A program made the position numbers and the translations under genes. Below, piece by piece: positions 9,851 to 20,302 of a DNA stretch of 64,000 bases; within the stretch, counting starts at the first letter, position 1; every line of letters starts with the position of its first letter. The notes under the pieces are model-generated. The model had not been told where the DNA came from. It did not search any database and saw only the letters and a program-made list of their open reading frames with translations. The DNA comes from Piezodorus guildinii (Eukaryota; Arthropoda; Insecta; Hemiptera; Pentatomidae). The stretch spans positions 23,464,192 to 23,528,191 of the forward strand of contig CM041298.1 in NCBI GenBank assembly GCA_023052935.1, given 5' to 3'.

Positions 9851-11203
9851 AAATACCTTCTTACACTAGCGAGGTTATGCTGTGTGTATACAAGTCGATC
9901 ATTGATTATTTAATAACATTTATAAAAATTTGTCTTCTAATATTTTTAAATTTTTACACAATATTCAAAATAATAATATTTAAATCTTAATTGTTGAGTT
10001 CTTTGAAGATTTTAAATACGTATATAGGTTGTAAGAATCTGTTGCATACAGTTATTAAATAAGTTATTTTCCTTATATCAGTGAAACCTCTATTTTATAA
10101 AATTGTCTAATAGTAGAAATAATTAATAACAATGTTAGTTTAGGGATTAATAACAACTTCCCGTTTATGTTAACTACTTACTTACGATGAAAGAATATAA
10201 CCTGTACGATACGGCCCAGTGGCAGCACTGAATCGCCAAAACCTCCCTCATTACAAAAAAAAATATATGTTCATAAGTTTATGCGCTTATAAGAACTTTT
10301 TATAACTTGTACGAATTTTATTATTGCATATTAACTTTTTTTTTTTTAATTTTGTGCTTTCCAACGGTATATTCTAAGTCTATATTACAGTTTCAGAAAA
10401 TATTTCTGTATGCCTTGATTAGAGAAAATTAAATTTTTCCCTTTAAAGAAAAACTTTTTTCCAATATATTTTACTTATAAACCTTCAGAAAAGAATTTCC
10501 TAATTGATAGTGGAAACCGTATCAAAATCCGCCTCGTTGTTTAAAAGGAGTTCACGAAAAACGAGAATCGCGTTATCATTTTATAAATAAAGAGATATAG
10601 AGATTATCGTATGTTAAGTAAAGATAAATTATGCTAAAATCGGGAAGCATTCATTATATAAGGAATGAGTTGGTGATTCACCAGATTAAATATTAAATAA
10701 TTACATCCAATTAAACATTTGAAACCATTTCATTAAAAGGTTTCGTCATACAATCAATACAAATTAAATCAATAAAAAAAAGAAAAGAAAAATAATTAAA
10801 AATAAACTGAGGGAAACGATTAAACTTTCCCCTATAAATAATGCATGCCCCCCTCAAAACTCTTGTGATGGCACACATAGATGAGTGTGATGACATGGAG
10901 TTCCAAAATTATTCTGTTTTTTATTCTTTATTTCCACAGATCGACTAGCTAAGCTTTATACACGTGTTTTAATAAGTAATAATATTTTTAAGATTTGAAA
11001 TAGTTAATGTTAAAACAGTTTCGTACAGAAGACACCTCTCAAAACTATATAATTAACACTTTATTTATTAAGTTGATAATAATAATAAGTGGAATAAAAT
11101 AAATGATTATGATAAAAATAAAACTAAGGAAATCGAATAAATAATGGATTTTAATAATAAAGGAATTGAATTATAAGATAATTACATAAAATAAATGTCT
11201 GAC
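9851..11203. other. AT-rich DNA with one old dispersed repeat
   Basis: No gene or recognisable element except the dispersed repeat listed at 10360-10610. Short open frames here are low-complexity. Confidence 0.5.
10360..10610 (+). repeat. Old dispersed repeat, partner of 14880-15045
   Basis: About 200 bp match 14880-15045 in the same direction. Shared blocks include AGAAAATTA, TTTAAAGAAAA, GAAAACCGTATCAAAATCCG and GAAGTTCGCG-like sequence. The GAAAACCG.ATCAAAATCCG block is common in arthropod intergenic repeats. Class is unknown. Confidence 0.65.
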
Positions 11204-11290
11204 GCGCACAACAAACCACTTTCACTTACTTCTGGAGTTAATATAAATTCAAGAATTTTTAAATTATGTTTGACCTAAAAAAAATCTTAA
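11204..11290 (-). repeat. Degraded R-element 3' end
   Basis: The segment GCGCACAACAAACCACTTTCACTTAC resembles the reverse complement of the R-element 3' end. Similarity fades within about 90 bp. Confidence 0.45.
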
Positions 11291-12056
11291 CTAATTTAGT
11301 TTCGACAGAAATGTTCCAGATTAAACAGTAATTACTAATAGTATACAATTTATCTCCTCAATCCCCCTTAAGGGATTACTAGACTGTAAAAAAAGCACAA
11401 AAATCATATTGTTCGTTCTAATTTATATTTTTACTTATAACGTTAGAAGTCATAGTGATAATTAGATTTAATCAAATTATTTCTTATTATCTACGATAAT
11501 GACAAACACCTAATTAGCAAATTTGTTAAAGAATGCAAAATAATAATAAGATACCCATATTTTATTTATGTATTCATAGAGATTAATAATGATTTATTGA
11601 TATAAAACATAAGTGATTAATTTATTTTAAATACAACAGATGTTTGAATAAAACAGCTGTTATAATTGTGAGAAAAATAAAGAGTTATTAAATATGGTTC
11701 ATAAGTGTATAATTGGTATGGTTTATTAAGTATTTGTTTAATTAAATTTTTATTAAGTATGGTTCCTAAGTGTGTACATAGTAAATTACGTAATTAATGA
11801 AACAGATATAATAGTGACCATGAAAAATTTAAATAAAACGTGATATTTGTAAAAGTCAGTTTACAAGATTGGAGAATTTATTACAAGAATCATCACTATC
11901 GATTAAGGAAATAACTTACGATTATGACAGGTTATAGGAAATAATTAGCAAATTATAGGAGGTTCAAGCTCAATTGAAATCTACAGTAAGTGAAAAAAAT
12001 CTTTCTAAACTTTTAGATTACATGTTTAATTTTGAAGATATACATAAAAAAACATA
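11291..12056. other. AT-rich DNA without recognised feature
   Basis: Very AT-rich sequence with no coding motif, no clear terminal repeats and no tail signal that I can see. Confidence 0.5.
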
Positions 12057-12870
12057 TTTACTTTCACTTACCTATATATGAAATATATAGTAAGGGAAAG
12101 TATTGCGATTGCAAAAATTCCAGTTTTCAACGGAAATACACGTTTTTGAGTCCCGTGAGTCCAAATGACCAAGACCCGCAAAAAAGGTATGTGTCTGTGT
12201 GTCCGTGTGTCGATACTCCCGGGCGAAAACGTCGTATGAAACTAAAATTTCAAATTCAAGACAACCATAAGCTCGAGATGTCACAGAAACCTTTTCAACA
12301 AAATCAGCAAACCAGAAGAGCCACTTTATACTATGCATTTTGCAACTTTTTACGGTTTTTTCAAAAACCCATTATTAAACTCTAAACTTAAACATCGACG
12401 TAAAATTCGGTGGGCTTTAATATTATGTAGAGGTCAAATATCTTCTCCGAAAACTTGCACTCCGTAAATCTCCTGGACACGATCTCCTCACTCCTAAGAT
12501 TCTCAGACAGCTTCCATCTAAAGCCGTTATATTTTTTAGATATATTTACAAATCCATTCTACGCACTACTCATTTTCCTGTCTTATGGAAACATTCCATT
12601 ATAATTCTCTTTCTAAAACCAGGTAAACCTCCTACAACACTACGACATCATATAGACCTATCAGCCTACTCCCCAATCCTTTCAAAAATCTTTGAAAAAA
12701 TCCTCCTCAAACGAATATTACCTTTATTAGAATCCCACACTATTCCTTCCCATCAGTTTGGATGTAATATGTTTACTCATTTTGACCTCTAACTATATTT
12801 TAAAATTCTTTAATCGATTTAAAAAACGGAGGTAAGTGAAAGTCGTTTGTTGCACGCACCCGATTTTTGA
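12057..12870 (+). repeat. R-element copy 3 carrying a Jockey RT fragment
   Basis: The 5' part (12057-12433) begins TTTACTTTCACTTACCTATA and runs to CTTTAATATTATGTAG. The 3' part resumes at about 12767 and ends GGAGGTAAGTGAAAGTCGT with CGCACCCGATTTTTG. The ~500 bp normally between them is missing and replaced by a fragment of reverse transcriptase. Confidence 0.85.
12434..12766 (+). pseudogene. Jockey RT fragment inside an R-element
   Basis: Translation starts VKYLLRKLALRKSPGHDLL, continues through LPSKAVIFFRYIYKSILRT and LFLKPGKP, and ends near PSHQFG. It matches ORF2 at 4875-7553 over about 110 residues (KKLPLRKSPGYDLLTP to PSHQFGF). A frameshift lies around 12640. It lacks both ends of a LINE and any A tail, so it did not arrive by simple retrotransposition. 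It lies where R-element sequence is deleted. Confidence 0.85.
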
Positions 12871-13056
12871 ACGTAGAAACTGTAATATAGATGTATAATA
12901 TACTGTTGGAAAGCTAAATATTTTAGAAAAACTTAGGTTATACACAAGCTAGCAAAAGTTAATTAACAGTGATGAAAAGCCGATGAAACTAACTGATTGT
13001 ATTAGATAATAATATAATATATTATTTAATAAAACACTACAAAATACTATACAAAA
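12871..13056 (+). repeat. R-element internal fragment
   Basis: It runs from GAACGTAGAAACTGTAATATA through CTGTTGGAAAGCTAAATATT to AATAAAACACTACAAAATAC. This is an internal part of the R-element joined directly behind copy 3 and directly ahead of the next copy. Confidence 0.8.
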
Positions 13057-14060
13057 TAGTAAGGGAAAGTATTGCGATCGTGAACATTTTCGAATTCTAG
13101 TTTTCAACAGAAATACACATTTTAGGGTCCCCTGAGTCTAAATAACCAAGTCCCGCAAAAAAATCTGTGTGTGCGTGTTAACTCCCGGGCGGAAACGGTA
13201 AGTCCTATAAAACTGAAATTTCATATTTAAGACAAATATACGCCCGAGACGTTACATAACTTTTTTTATCAAAATGAGCTTACTTGAAGAGCCACTTTAT
13301 ACCATGCATTTTGCACCTTTTTTTTTATTTTCTCAAAAACGTTCTGACAATTTTGATTAAACTCGCTAAATCAATGCAAAATTTAATGGGCTTTAATATA
13401 ATTTAGGTTTCATTCTGAAAAAATGGTCTGATAGGGCTTAAATGCGGATATCTTAAATTTTCTTTCTCTAATGTACCTTTAATTTTGTTGATTCCTTAAA
13501 AATAACTATATTATCCTGTTACCACTGATGAAAAACAGGTAAATATATAAATTGAATGAATTCGATACCCAACTAAAGGAGAAAACAAAAAAATATGTTT
13601 TTAATGAAATTTTTTCTTTTTGAACATAAGAGCAGTAATATACGTCTATGATATACCTTTGGAAAGCTAAAGATTTAAAAAAAAAAATGATCTTATACTC
13701 AAGCTTTTAAAAGTTAAAGAGAGTGATAAAAAGAAGATAAAACTAACTAATTATTTTTGATAATAATATAATAGATTTTTTAATAAAACACATGTTTCTA
13801 TATAAATTCAATTCAATTAATTCTTTAATAGTTTCACGTATTTTTATCTCTAACTGTATTTGAAAATTCTTTTATTGATTTTAAAAATGGAGGTAAGTGA
13901 AAGTCGTGTGTTGCCCGCACCAGATTTTTGTCATTTAAATTCAATTCAACAACTTATTTTTATCTCTAAATGCACATAAAAATCCTTAAAAAATATTAAA
14001 ATTGATTTGTATAACGGAGGTAAGTGAAAGTCGTGTGTTGCGCGCACCAGATTTTTGTAG
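13057..14060 (+). repeat. R-element tandem: one long copy plus an extra 3' end
   Basis: A copy lacking the first half of the start hairpin (begins ATAGTAAGGGAAAGTATTGCG) extends to GCCCGCACCAGATTTTTG at about 13928. A second, separate 3' end follows immediately and ends GCGCGCACCAGATTTTTG at about 14057. This head-to-tail arrangement of 3' ends recurs at two other places in the window. Confidence 0.88.
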
Positions 14061-14734
14061 TTGGAAGCAAGGTTTGACCGCCTGTCTATTAAGTGATGAA
14101 GTTACCGAAAACAGCGAGGAGAAATGTAGGAAAACATTTTCTAAGAATTCTCAGTAATATACTTCTTTTCGTCAAGTCATATGGAATATAATAAACTCTC
14201 ATCAAACGCCTGCTCAACTCCACAAAGATGCAGAAGGTATTTCGTCGCATGGAATTCCTCGCCAGTGTACTGGGCCATATTGCTAATGCTTGGTAGTTCC
14301 ATTGTGAACAATTTAATAGCGTCGTCCGTTCACACTCTGCTGCATTCTATTGTACTCCAGATCGTCGCCTCGCTGCCTTCCAGATAGCTAGGTCTTATGA
14401 GGGTAAAAACGATATGCCTCTACAAAGCTCTCTATTCCACTATATATAAAGGATTCTCTTTATTACATCATATTATGACTATATCAAGAAAAGATATGAA
14501 GGATTTTGAAAGATACTAAACACCAAACAAGCTTCCACACCGCCGATTCAAAAATGGCGCAAAAAAAAAAAACTACAAAAGGATTTCTTCATTGACTTGT
14601 TTTCTCTTCTATAAGACTGAATTTATTAAAAGAAAAAGACTGTAGGGTAGAGCGGGGCTTATTGAGCATAGGGATGAGTTTGAATTAAAAGATTTCCGTT
14701 ATTACAAATTAACTTTTCTAAAATCTTATATATT
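14061..14734. other. Unassigned, moderately GC segment
   Basis: The stretch 14090-14420 has higher GC and only short broken open frames in several phases. I do not recognise a family. It may be a decayed transposon or unique DNA. Confidence 0.4.
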
Positions 14735-14843
14735 TGTGCCGTCAACACATGTGGTTGCCAAGGAGACATAAACTTCATTTGTTGACGCCACAAAGCAGAT
14801 GGAGGTTATGTCTCCTTGGCAACCACATGTGTAGACGCCACAT
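14735..14843. repeat. Stem-loop element with ~40-bp arms
   Basis: Arms at 14735-14774 and 14804-14843 are reverse complements with a few mismatches. The inner 27 bp, starting ACACATGTGGTTGCCAAGG, are perfect. The 29-bp loop contains TTGTTGACGCCACAAA, an inverted copy of the arm tip. A long hairpin can form in DNA or RNA. It resembles a miniature foldback element. Confidence 0.85.
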
Positions 14844-14879
14844 ATTATACGTCTGTGTTACTACTTATATCTCAGGAAT

Positions 14880-15045
14880 AATATATTGATGACATGGTTA
14901 CAGAAAATTATTTTTCCTGTTTAAAGAAAAGCTTAAGTGCATTGTATTTCACTAACAAACCTTTACGAAAGAATGCCTTAATAATGGTGAAAACCGTATC
15001 AAAATCCGACATGTGGTTTAGAAGAAGTTCGCGTAAACTAATATC
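14880..15045 (+). repeat. Old dispersed repeat, partner of 10360-10610
   Basis: Shares GAAAACCGTATCAAAATCCG and flanking blocks with the segment near 10500. It ends at the TATC microsatellite. Confidence 0.65.
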
Positions 15046-15047
15046 TC

Positions 15048-15162
<115 letters not shown>

Positions 15163-15177
15163 ATAATAATATTATTC

Positions 15178-15945
15178 TTACCGAACCCGAAGGTTCGATG
15201 ACAATACCACCATATTCCTTCTACACAGACTCGTCCAATGTTCTCCGTTCAAGCCCAAGCCCCCAAGATCAGCCTTAACACAATCCTCCCATTGACGTTT
15301 CGGCCTACCTTTCGGACGTCTACCAGTTGGATCAGCAAATACCAACATTCTCGGAATCCGTTCCTCACCGAGCCCAACAATTTTACTCGACGCTATCAAC
15401 TCAATTATATTCTCATAATACAAGTTCCGCAATTCCACGTTGTGCAACCTTCTAAACTCCCCAGTGCCCTCATCTCTCTTCGGACCAAATATATAGCAGT
15501 ACCTTATTTTCGAAAACCTTAAGTTGTTGTTCATCCTTCAAAGTAAGCGGCCACGTTTCACATCCGTCAAGAACCGTTGGATGAATTATAGTTTTATAAA
15601 TTCTAACCTTTAAGTTTTTATATAGAAGCCGTGAGCTAAGTAACTAAGCAACTGTATAATAACACGCATTTCCCACCTTTAATTGGGACTTTATTTCTTC
15701 CCGGATTTCATTTTTTCTTGTTATCATTGAACCTATATTCTTGAATTTCTCTACGTGTTCAAAAGTATGCCCTGATACATCAATATCACCAAGATCGCCA
15801 CCGTTTCTGCTACTAATTATATATTTCGTCTTACCGGTATATAATTAGAGTCCTATTTCTTTACCTGTTTTTATTAACACACTTGTATTTAGTTGTATGG
15901 TTTCCGTGTCTTCACCTAGCAGTACCAAATCATCGGCTACTCCGT
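15178..15945 (-). pseudogene. RTE-type LINE 3' end, minus copy
   Basis: Minus-strand frames give the C-terminus of an RTE-like endonuclease/reverse transcriptase ORF. In order there is a GVADDLVLLGEDTETI block carrying the catalytic ADD (about 15930), then GHTFEHVEKFK.IGSMITRK, RLLYKNLKVRIYKTII, FGPKRDEGTGEFRRLHN, and GRRPKGRPKRQWEDCVKADL near the end. Frameshifts and stops interrupt it. The 3' end meets the microsatellite at 15048-15162. It mirrors the plus-strand copy 13 bp away. Confidence 0.85.
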
Positions 15946-15957
15946 AATACCTTTATA

Positions 15958-16560
15958 TATATTACAGAATGTTGCAGAAATGGTGGCGATCTTGATGATA
16001 TTAATATTTCAGGTCATAGTTTTGAACACGTAGAGAAATTCAAGTATTTAGGTTCAATGATAACAAGAAAAAATGAAATCCAGGAAGAAATAAAGTCCCG
16101 GTTAAACGTGGGAAATGCGTGTTATTATTCAGTTGCTAAATTACTTAGCTCGCGGCTTCTGTCTAAAAACTTAAAGGTTAGAATTTATAAAACTATTATT
16201 CTTCCGACGGTTCTTTACGGATGTTAAACGTGGCCGCTTACTTTGAAGGATAAACAACGACATAAGGTTTTCGAAAATAAGGTATTGCGTAAAATATTTG
16301 GTCCGAAGAGAGATGAGGCCACTGGGGAGTTTAGAAGGTTGCACAACGCGGAATTTGTACCCTGTGGATATAATTGAGTTGATAGCATCGCGGAGACTCA
16401 AATGGGCGCGTAAAGTTGTTGGGCTTAGTGAGGAACGGATTCTGAGAAAGTTGGTATTCGCTGAACATACTAGTAGGCGTCCGAAAGGTAGGCCGAAGCG
16501 TCGATGGGCTTGACCGGTGAACATTGGACGAGTCTGTGCAGGCGAAGGTTGGTGGTATCG
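15958..16560 (+). pseudogene. RTE-type LINE 3' end, plus copy
   Basis: This plus-strand copy encodes the same C-terminal part: GHSFEHVEKFKYLGSMITRK, SRLLSKNLKVRIYKTIILPT, LYGC then a stop where C-E-T-W is expected, and FGPKRDEATGEFRRLHN. After a frameshift it has RLKWARKVVGLSEERILRKLV and RRPKGRPKRRW. It ends at an (ATT)n(AT)n microsatellite. It is the inverted partner of 15178-15945, so the pair points tails outward. Confidence 0.85.
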
Positions 16561-16567
16561 GCATCGC

Positions 16568-16642
<75 letters not shown>
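16561..16642. repeat. Compound microsatellite (ATT)n(AT)n
   Basis: About ten ATT units then about 25 AT units directly after the plus-strand RTE 3' end, mirroring 15048-15162. Confidence 0.95.
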
Positions 16643-16647
<5 letters not shown>

Positions 16648-17002
16648 GTTTAAAGGAACGGGGTGTGCTAAGAACCCTTTATAAGATTATTGCTTAATCA
16701 CCCATGAAGAGATAAGCGTTATCAGTTGGATGCTGAGGGGCCTGGAGAAGCGCCAGGAGCCGGCTTACTGTTGCTCCCTCCAAGGTCCTTTTGTGCATAC
16801 TCGAGTGTCCTATATTTCATATCTCTCTTCCAGATTTATTACATCTTGAGATCTACCCTTACCCTTTTTGGCACGCTTGGCAGAGAAAAAATGGTGAGGA
16901 AGGAATTACCTGGAACCTCTTTGTAACCTTCTTTAATATAAGACGTTATAAAGGGACAAGGTTGAAACGATTTTTAGCACTCAAAAAGAACTAAAGAAAT
17001 TT
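16643..17002. other. Unassigned segment, no recognised gene
   Basis: Moderate GC with a 66-codon open frame at 16726-16926 that has no motif I recognise. It may be ordinary unique DNA. Confidence 0.4.
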
Positions 17003-17195
17003 TTTTTGTAAACATATTTATTGATGTTTATAACTGTATAAAGATATACATCAAGTAACTGTGATGAAAATTAAGAAAACGACTTGAAATACATGTAGAG
17101 ACACTACGGATTGGCAGCACTTTAAGGGTCTGAACTAGAAGTCCTCGGGGCCATCTTCTTCTCAGACGCCTGGGAGGATTATCTGGAATAAAACA
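17003..17195 (-). mobile_element. Jockey LINE 3'-end fragment
   Basis: Minus-strand translation near 17190 gives DNPPRRLRRRWPRGLLVQ, matching the Jockey ORF2 C-terminus NPPRRLKRQWPRDLL. A short 3' UTR with AATAAATATG and an A-rich end (plus-strand TTTTTTTT at 17002-17009) follows. It is strongly 5'-truncated. Confidence 0.75.
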
Positions 17196-17773
17196 TAATT
17201 GAAACTTGAGGGCTAGAGTGGGAATGGAGTTTGTTATGGAAGGAATGGTATCAAGTTTGGGCTAAGGGCCAGTTGCACCAGCGTCGGTTCAACCAAAGGT
17301 AAGCTTACCCCAGGTAAAACTACGGTAGATAGTTTACCGCCGCTTTCAGCAGGGAGCGTTGTTGCTACGGCGTTTACTTGTACTACTACTACTTGTACGA
17401 AGTCTTAGAGTATTTGTTGTGGTGTAAGGAGCTCTCCGTCTTATCTGGTAACATTTGTTATATTTCAATAGAACACTTATAATTTTCAACTTTTCAAATC
17501 GATAATTCTCAATAGTTAATTATATAGTGCTTATATAGTTATAAAAAATCGTTGGCATCATTAATAAACTTTATAAACTACACGAAAATTATAACTTCAT
17601 ATAGTCAGTGCCGTTGAGTGGTAGCGGTGGGGATAGCTTATCTAAGAAGTCTAATCCTGCTTCTCTCCAAATAAACACGCTATAACATTTCGTATTATTG
17701 TTGCCGTTTTCTCTCACAGTTCAATTTAAATACATTAAAATATATATTTATATATATATAAAAAATAGAAGAA

Positions 17774-18691
17774 ATGGCTAACTGTAAAATTTGCTCCAAA
17801 TCTGTCGGAAGAGACGAGAAGGCGAAGTTGATCTGCCCTGTTTGTCAAAATATTTTCCATATAAAGTGTGTCAAATTAGATGCCACTGATCCAGAGGCTT
17901 ATAAAAAGTGGGTTTGCCTCGACTGTGAAACGACTTCGCGACCAACGTCGGCCCACGAGCCCGCTACCATGATTAACCTATTAATGACGCTCACCGAGGA
18001 GGTTAGAGAGATGAAGACTCGGCTTCAAGGGATCGACGATTTAAAAGACAATAAACAAACCCTTGAAAAACAGTCCGAACTCTCGTTCGAAAACATGGAG
18101 AAGCTTCAAAAAATCGAAAGCCTCCTTGAAGAACAAAAAGCCTTAGCGGAGAAGTTATCATTGGAAAATAATTTATTAAAAGAAAGAATCTCCGTTTTAG
18201 AAGACAGGTTAAATATCTCAGAGCAAATTCAATTAAAAAATACAATTGAAATCAGAGGGATCCCGGAGAGGCCAGGTGAGACCGTGACTGGCAACATAGT
18301 CGGCGTCGGCGCAGCTCTGGGCGTGAAGCTGGGCCCGGAAGATCTGGACCACGCTGTACGCCTCAAGCCCAAGGAAGCGGGAGCCGCGGGGACCATCATC
18401 GCTCGATTCGTCCGGTAAGCGGTAAAGGACGATTTAATTCGACAAAGAAGAATTAAAAGGGACCTTTCTACGCGCCACCTGGGTTGGGAAGGAAATAATA
18501 GCCATTCTATCTACCTCAGCGAGGCGATGACACCCACTAATAGACATCTTTACTGGCTGGCCCGGCAGAAAAAGGTGTCGTCCAAGATAAAATATGTATG
18601 GTTTAGTGGCGGGCGCGTCAGGTGTAGGAAGTCCGATGGTTACCCGGCGGTAATGGTAAATAAACCATCTGACTTAGACATTTTTATTTTA
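17774..18691 (+). pseudogene. CR1-like ORF1: PHD finger, coiled coil, FP-like domain; one nonsense codon
   Basis: The start ATG is at 17774. Residues 4-51 form a PHD finger: CKIC, CPVC, HIKC and WVCLDC in C4HC3 spacing. A heptad-rich coiled coil covers about 65-155. From about 160 comes an RRM-like/FP25K-like region seen in many insect LINE ORF1 proteins. Codon 215 is TAA (18416-18418), but the same frame continues with AVKDDLIRQRRIKRDLSTRH, YLSEAMTPTNRHLYWLARQ and KIKYVWFSGGRVRCRKSDGY. These complete the domain, so one point mutation broke the gene. ORF1 proteins of this type bind element RNA. The frame stays open to 19444 through T-rich DNA. Confidence 0.85.
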
Positions 18692-19875
18692 TTCATGATT
18701 CCCAGTCACTACAATATTGTAATAATTTTATTTTATTTTTTTAAAAAAGATATCTTATTTTTTTTAAATTTTGCTCTAATCTGTCTAAAAGGTATAAGTG
18801 CCATTTATTTTTTAATTTGGATTATTTTTTATTTACAGTGTTATCATAGCTATAATTTATTTACACTATTCTTTTTTATCTATCGCTACCGCAATCTAAG
18901 TGTTTTATTTCCATGTAACTTATTTTTTTCTAAAACATTAAGTCAACATTTTCATTTTTCCTCACAAAATGCAAATGCCACTTATTTTTTAAATTGGATT
19001 ATTTTTTATTTACAATGTAGTTACAGTTATATTTTATTTACATTATCTTTTTTTAACTATGGTTATCTAAGTATTTTATCTGCATATAATTTATTTTTTT
19101 CCAAAACTTTAAGTCAAAATTTTCATTTTTTCTCACTTCAACCAGAGGAAAATTTATTTAGTTACACAGTTAAGAATTTATTTATTTTCTTATTTCCTTC
19201 TGCATATGATGGATATTTTATTTTTTATGCAATAGACTTATTAATTAGCTATAATGAAGATTTTTCTATCTTTATTTATATTGTAAATATTTTACTTTCT
19301 TATTTAATAGTTTTATCACTTTTTTATTTTTTTTATTTCCTAATTATTTATGTATGTATCATATTTTTTGTATACAGAAGAATGTCTTTTCATTTACATA
19401 TTATTTTATTTTTTGAGAGGCTTCATTTTTATTTTCATTTTTGAAATAGAAAACACTTTATTCTCTTACATGGAAGATGCTTTATTTACTCACTTCATAT
19501 TAGAGATATCTATTTTTATTTTGACCAAACCTCATTATCTATTATTATATTTTATCAGTTGTGATTATCATAGAAATGAAACTAAAACGTCTTATCTGTA
19601 CCATATTCAATCTTGTTTTGTTTTTTCATTTACTAGTTCTTTAAATTGTATTTGTTCCATTTATTTTCTCTGTATTATCGATTTTTTATATTTTTTATTC
19701 TGGTATTTACCTCAGCATATTTATGTTATTTTCATATCTATTTTATTTCGACCTATAATGATGAATTTTTTTAACTTTATTTATTTATTTATATAGTAAA
19801 TATTTTAATCTTTTATTTTATAGTTTATCATATTTTCATTTTCTAATATTGTTAGTAAATACCAATTTAGTTATC

Positions 19876-19937
<62 letters not shown>

Positions 19938-20302
19938 TATCTAGAAGACATTGAAGATTTTTTTTATTTTTTATTTACTCACTTTGTATTAAAGATATAT
20001 ATTTTTATTTTTACCGAATCTCATTTTTACATATTATTATATTTTATTAGATTCCATTGTCATAGAAGTGAAAAAAGGACAGCTTCTCTGTACCACATTG
20101 TTTTGTTTTTTCATTTAACAGTTTCTTAAATTATTTTTATGTGATTTATTTCTTCTTTCTACTATCGTGGAATTTTTATTTGAGTTTTTATTTTTATTTT
20201 GGTATTTATTTAATCATATTTCTGTTATTTTTATATGTATTTTATTTCGATCCAAAATAGAGTGCTGGACGAAAAATTGTTATATCCTATCCTTCAGTCC
20301 TA
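18692..20302 (+). other. T-rich inter-ORF segment with internal duplications
   Basis: About 1.6 kb has a T-rich plus strand between ORF1 and ORF2. The ORF1 frame stays open for about 250 further codons to 19444, coding for very hydrophobic Phe/Leu/Ile/Tyr-rich sequence. A 177-bp (59-codon) in-frame tandem duplication is visible at about 18800-18976 and 18977-19153, with WIIFYLQC and LFFSKTLSQ in both units. A second, looser duplication pairs 19445-19760 with 19935-20250. An (AT)n tract lies at 19879-19935. CR1-like LINEs usually have short inter-ORF spacers, so this is odd. Whether it is translated is unknown. Confidence 0.7.

Noticed and set aside
12032..12385. 117-codon open frame in both orientations
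   Set aside because: It lies entirely within an R-element copy, and homologous copies do not keep the frame.
18527..19444. Independent 305-codon membrane protein gene
   Set aside because: Its first 50 codons are the end of the LINE ORF1 FP-like domain in the same frame, so it is not a separate gene. The hydrophobic tail is reported as part of the LINE.
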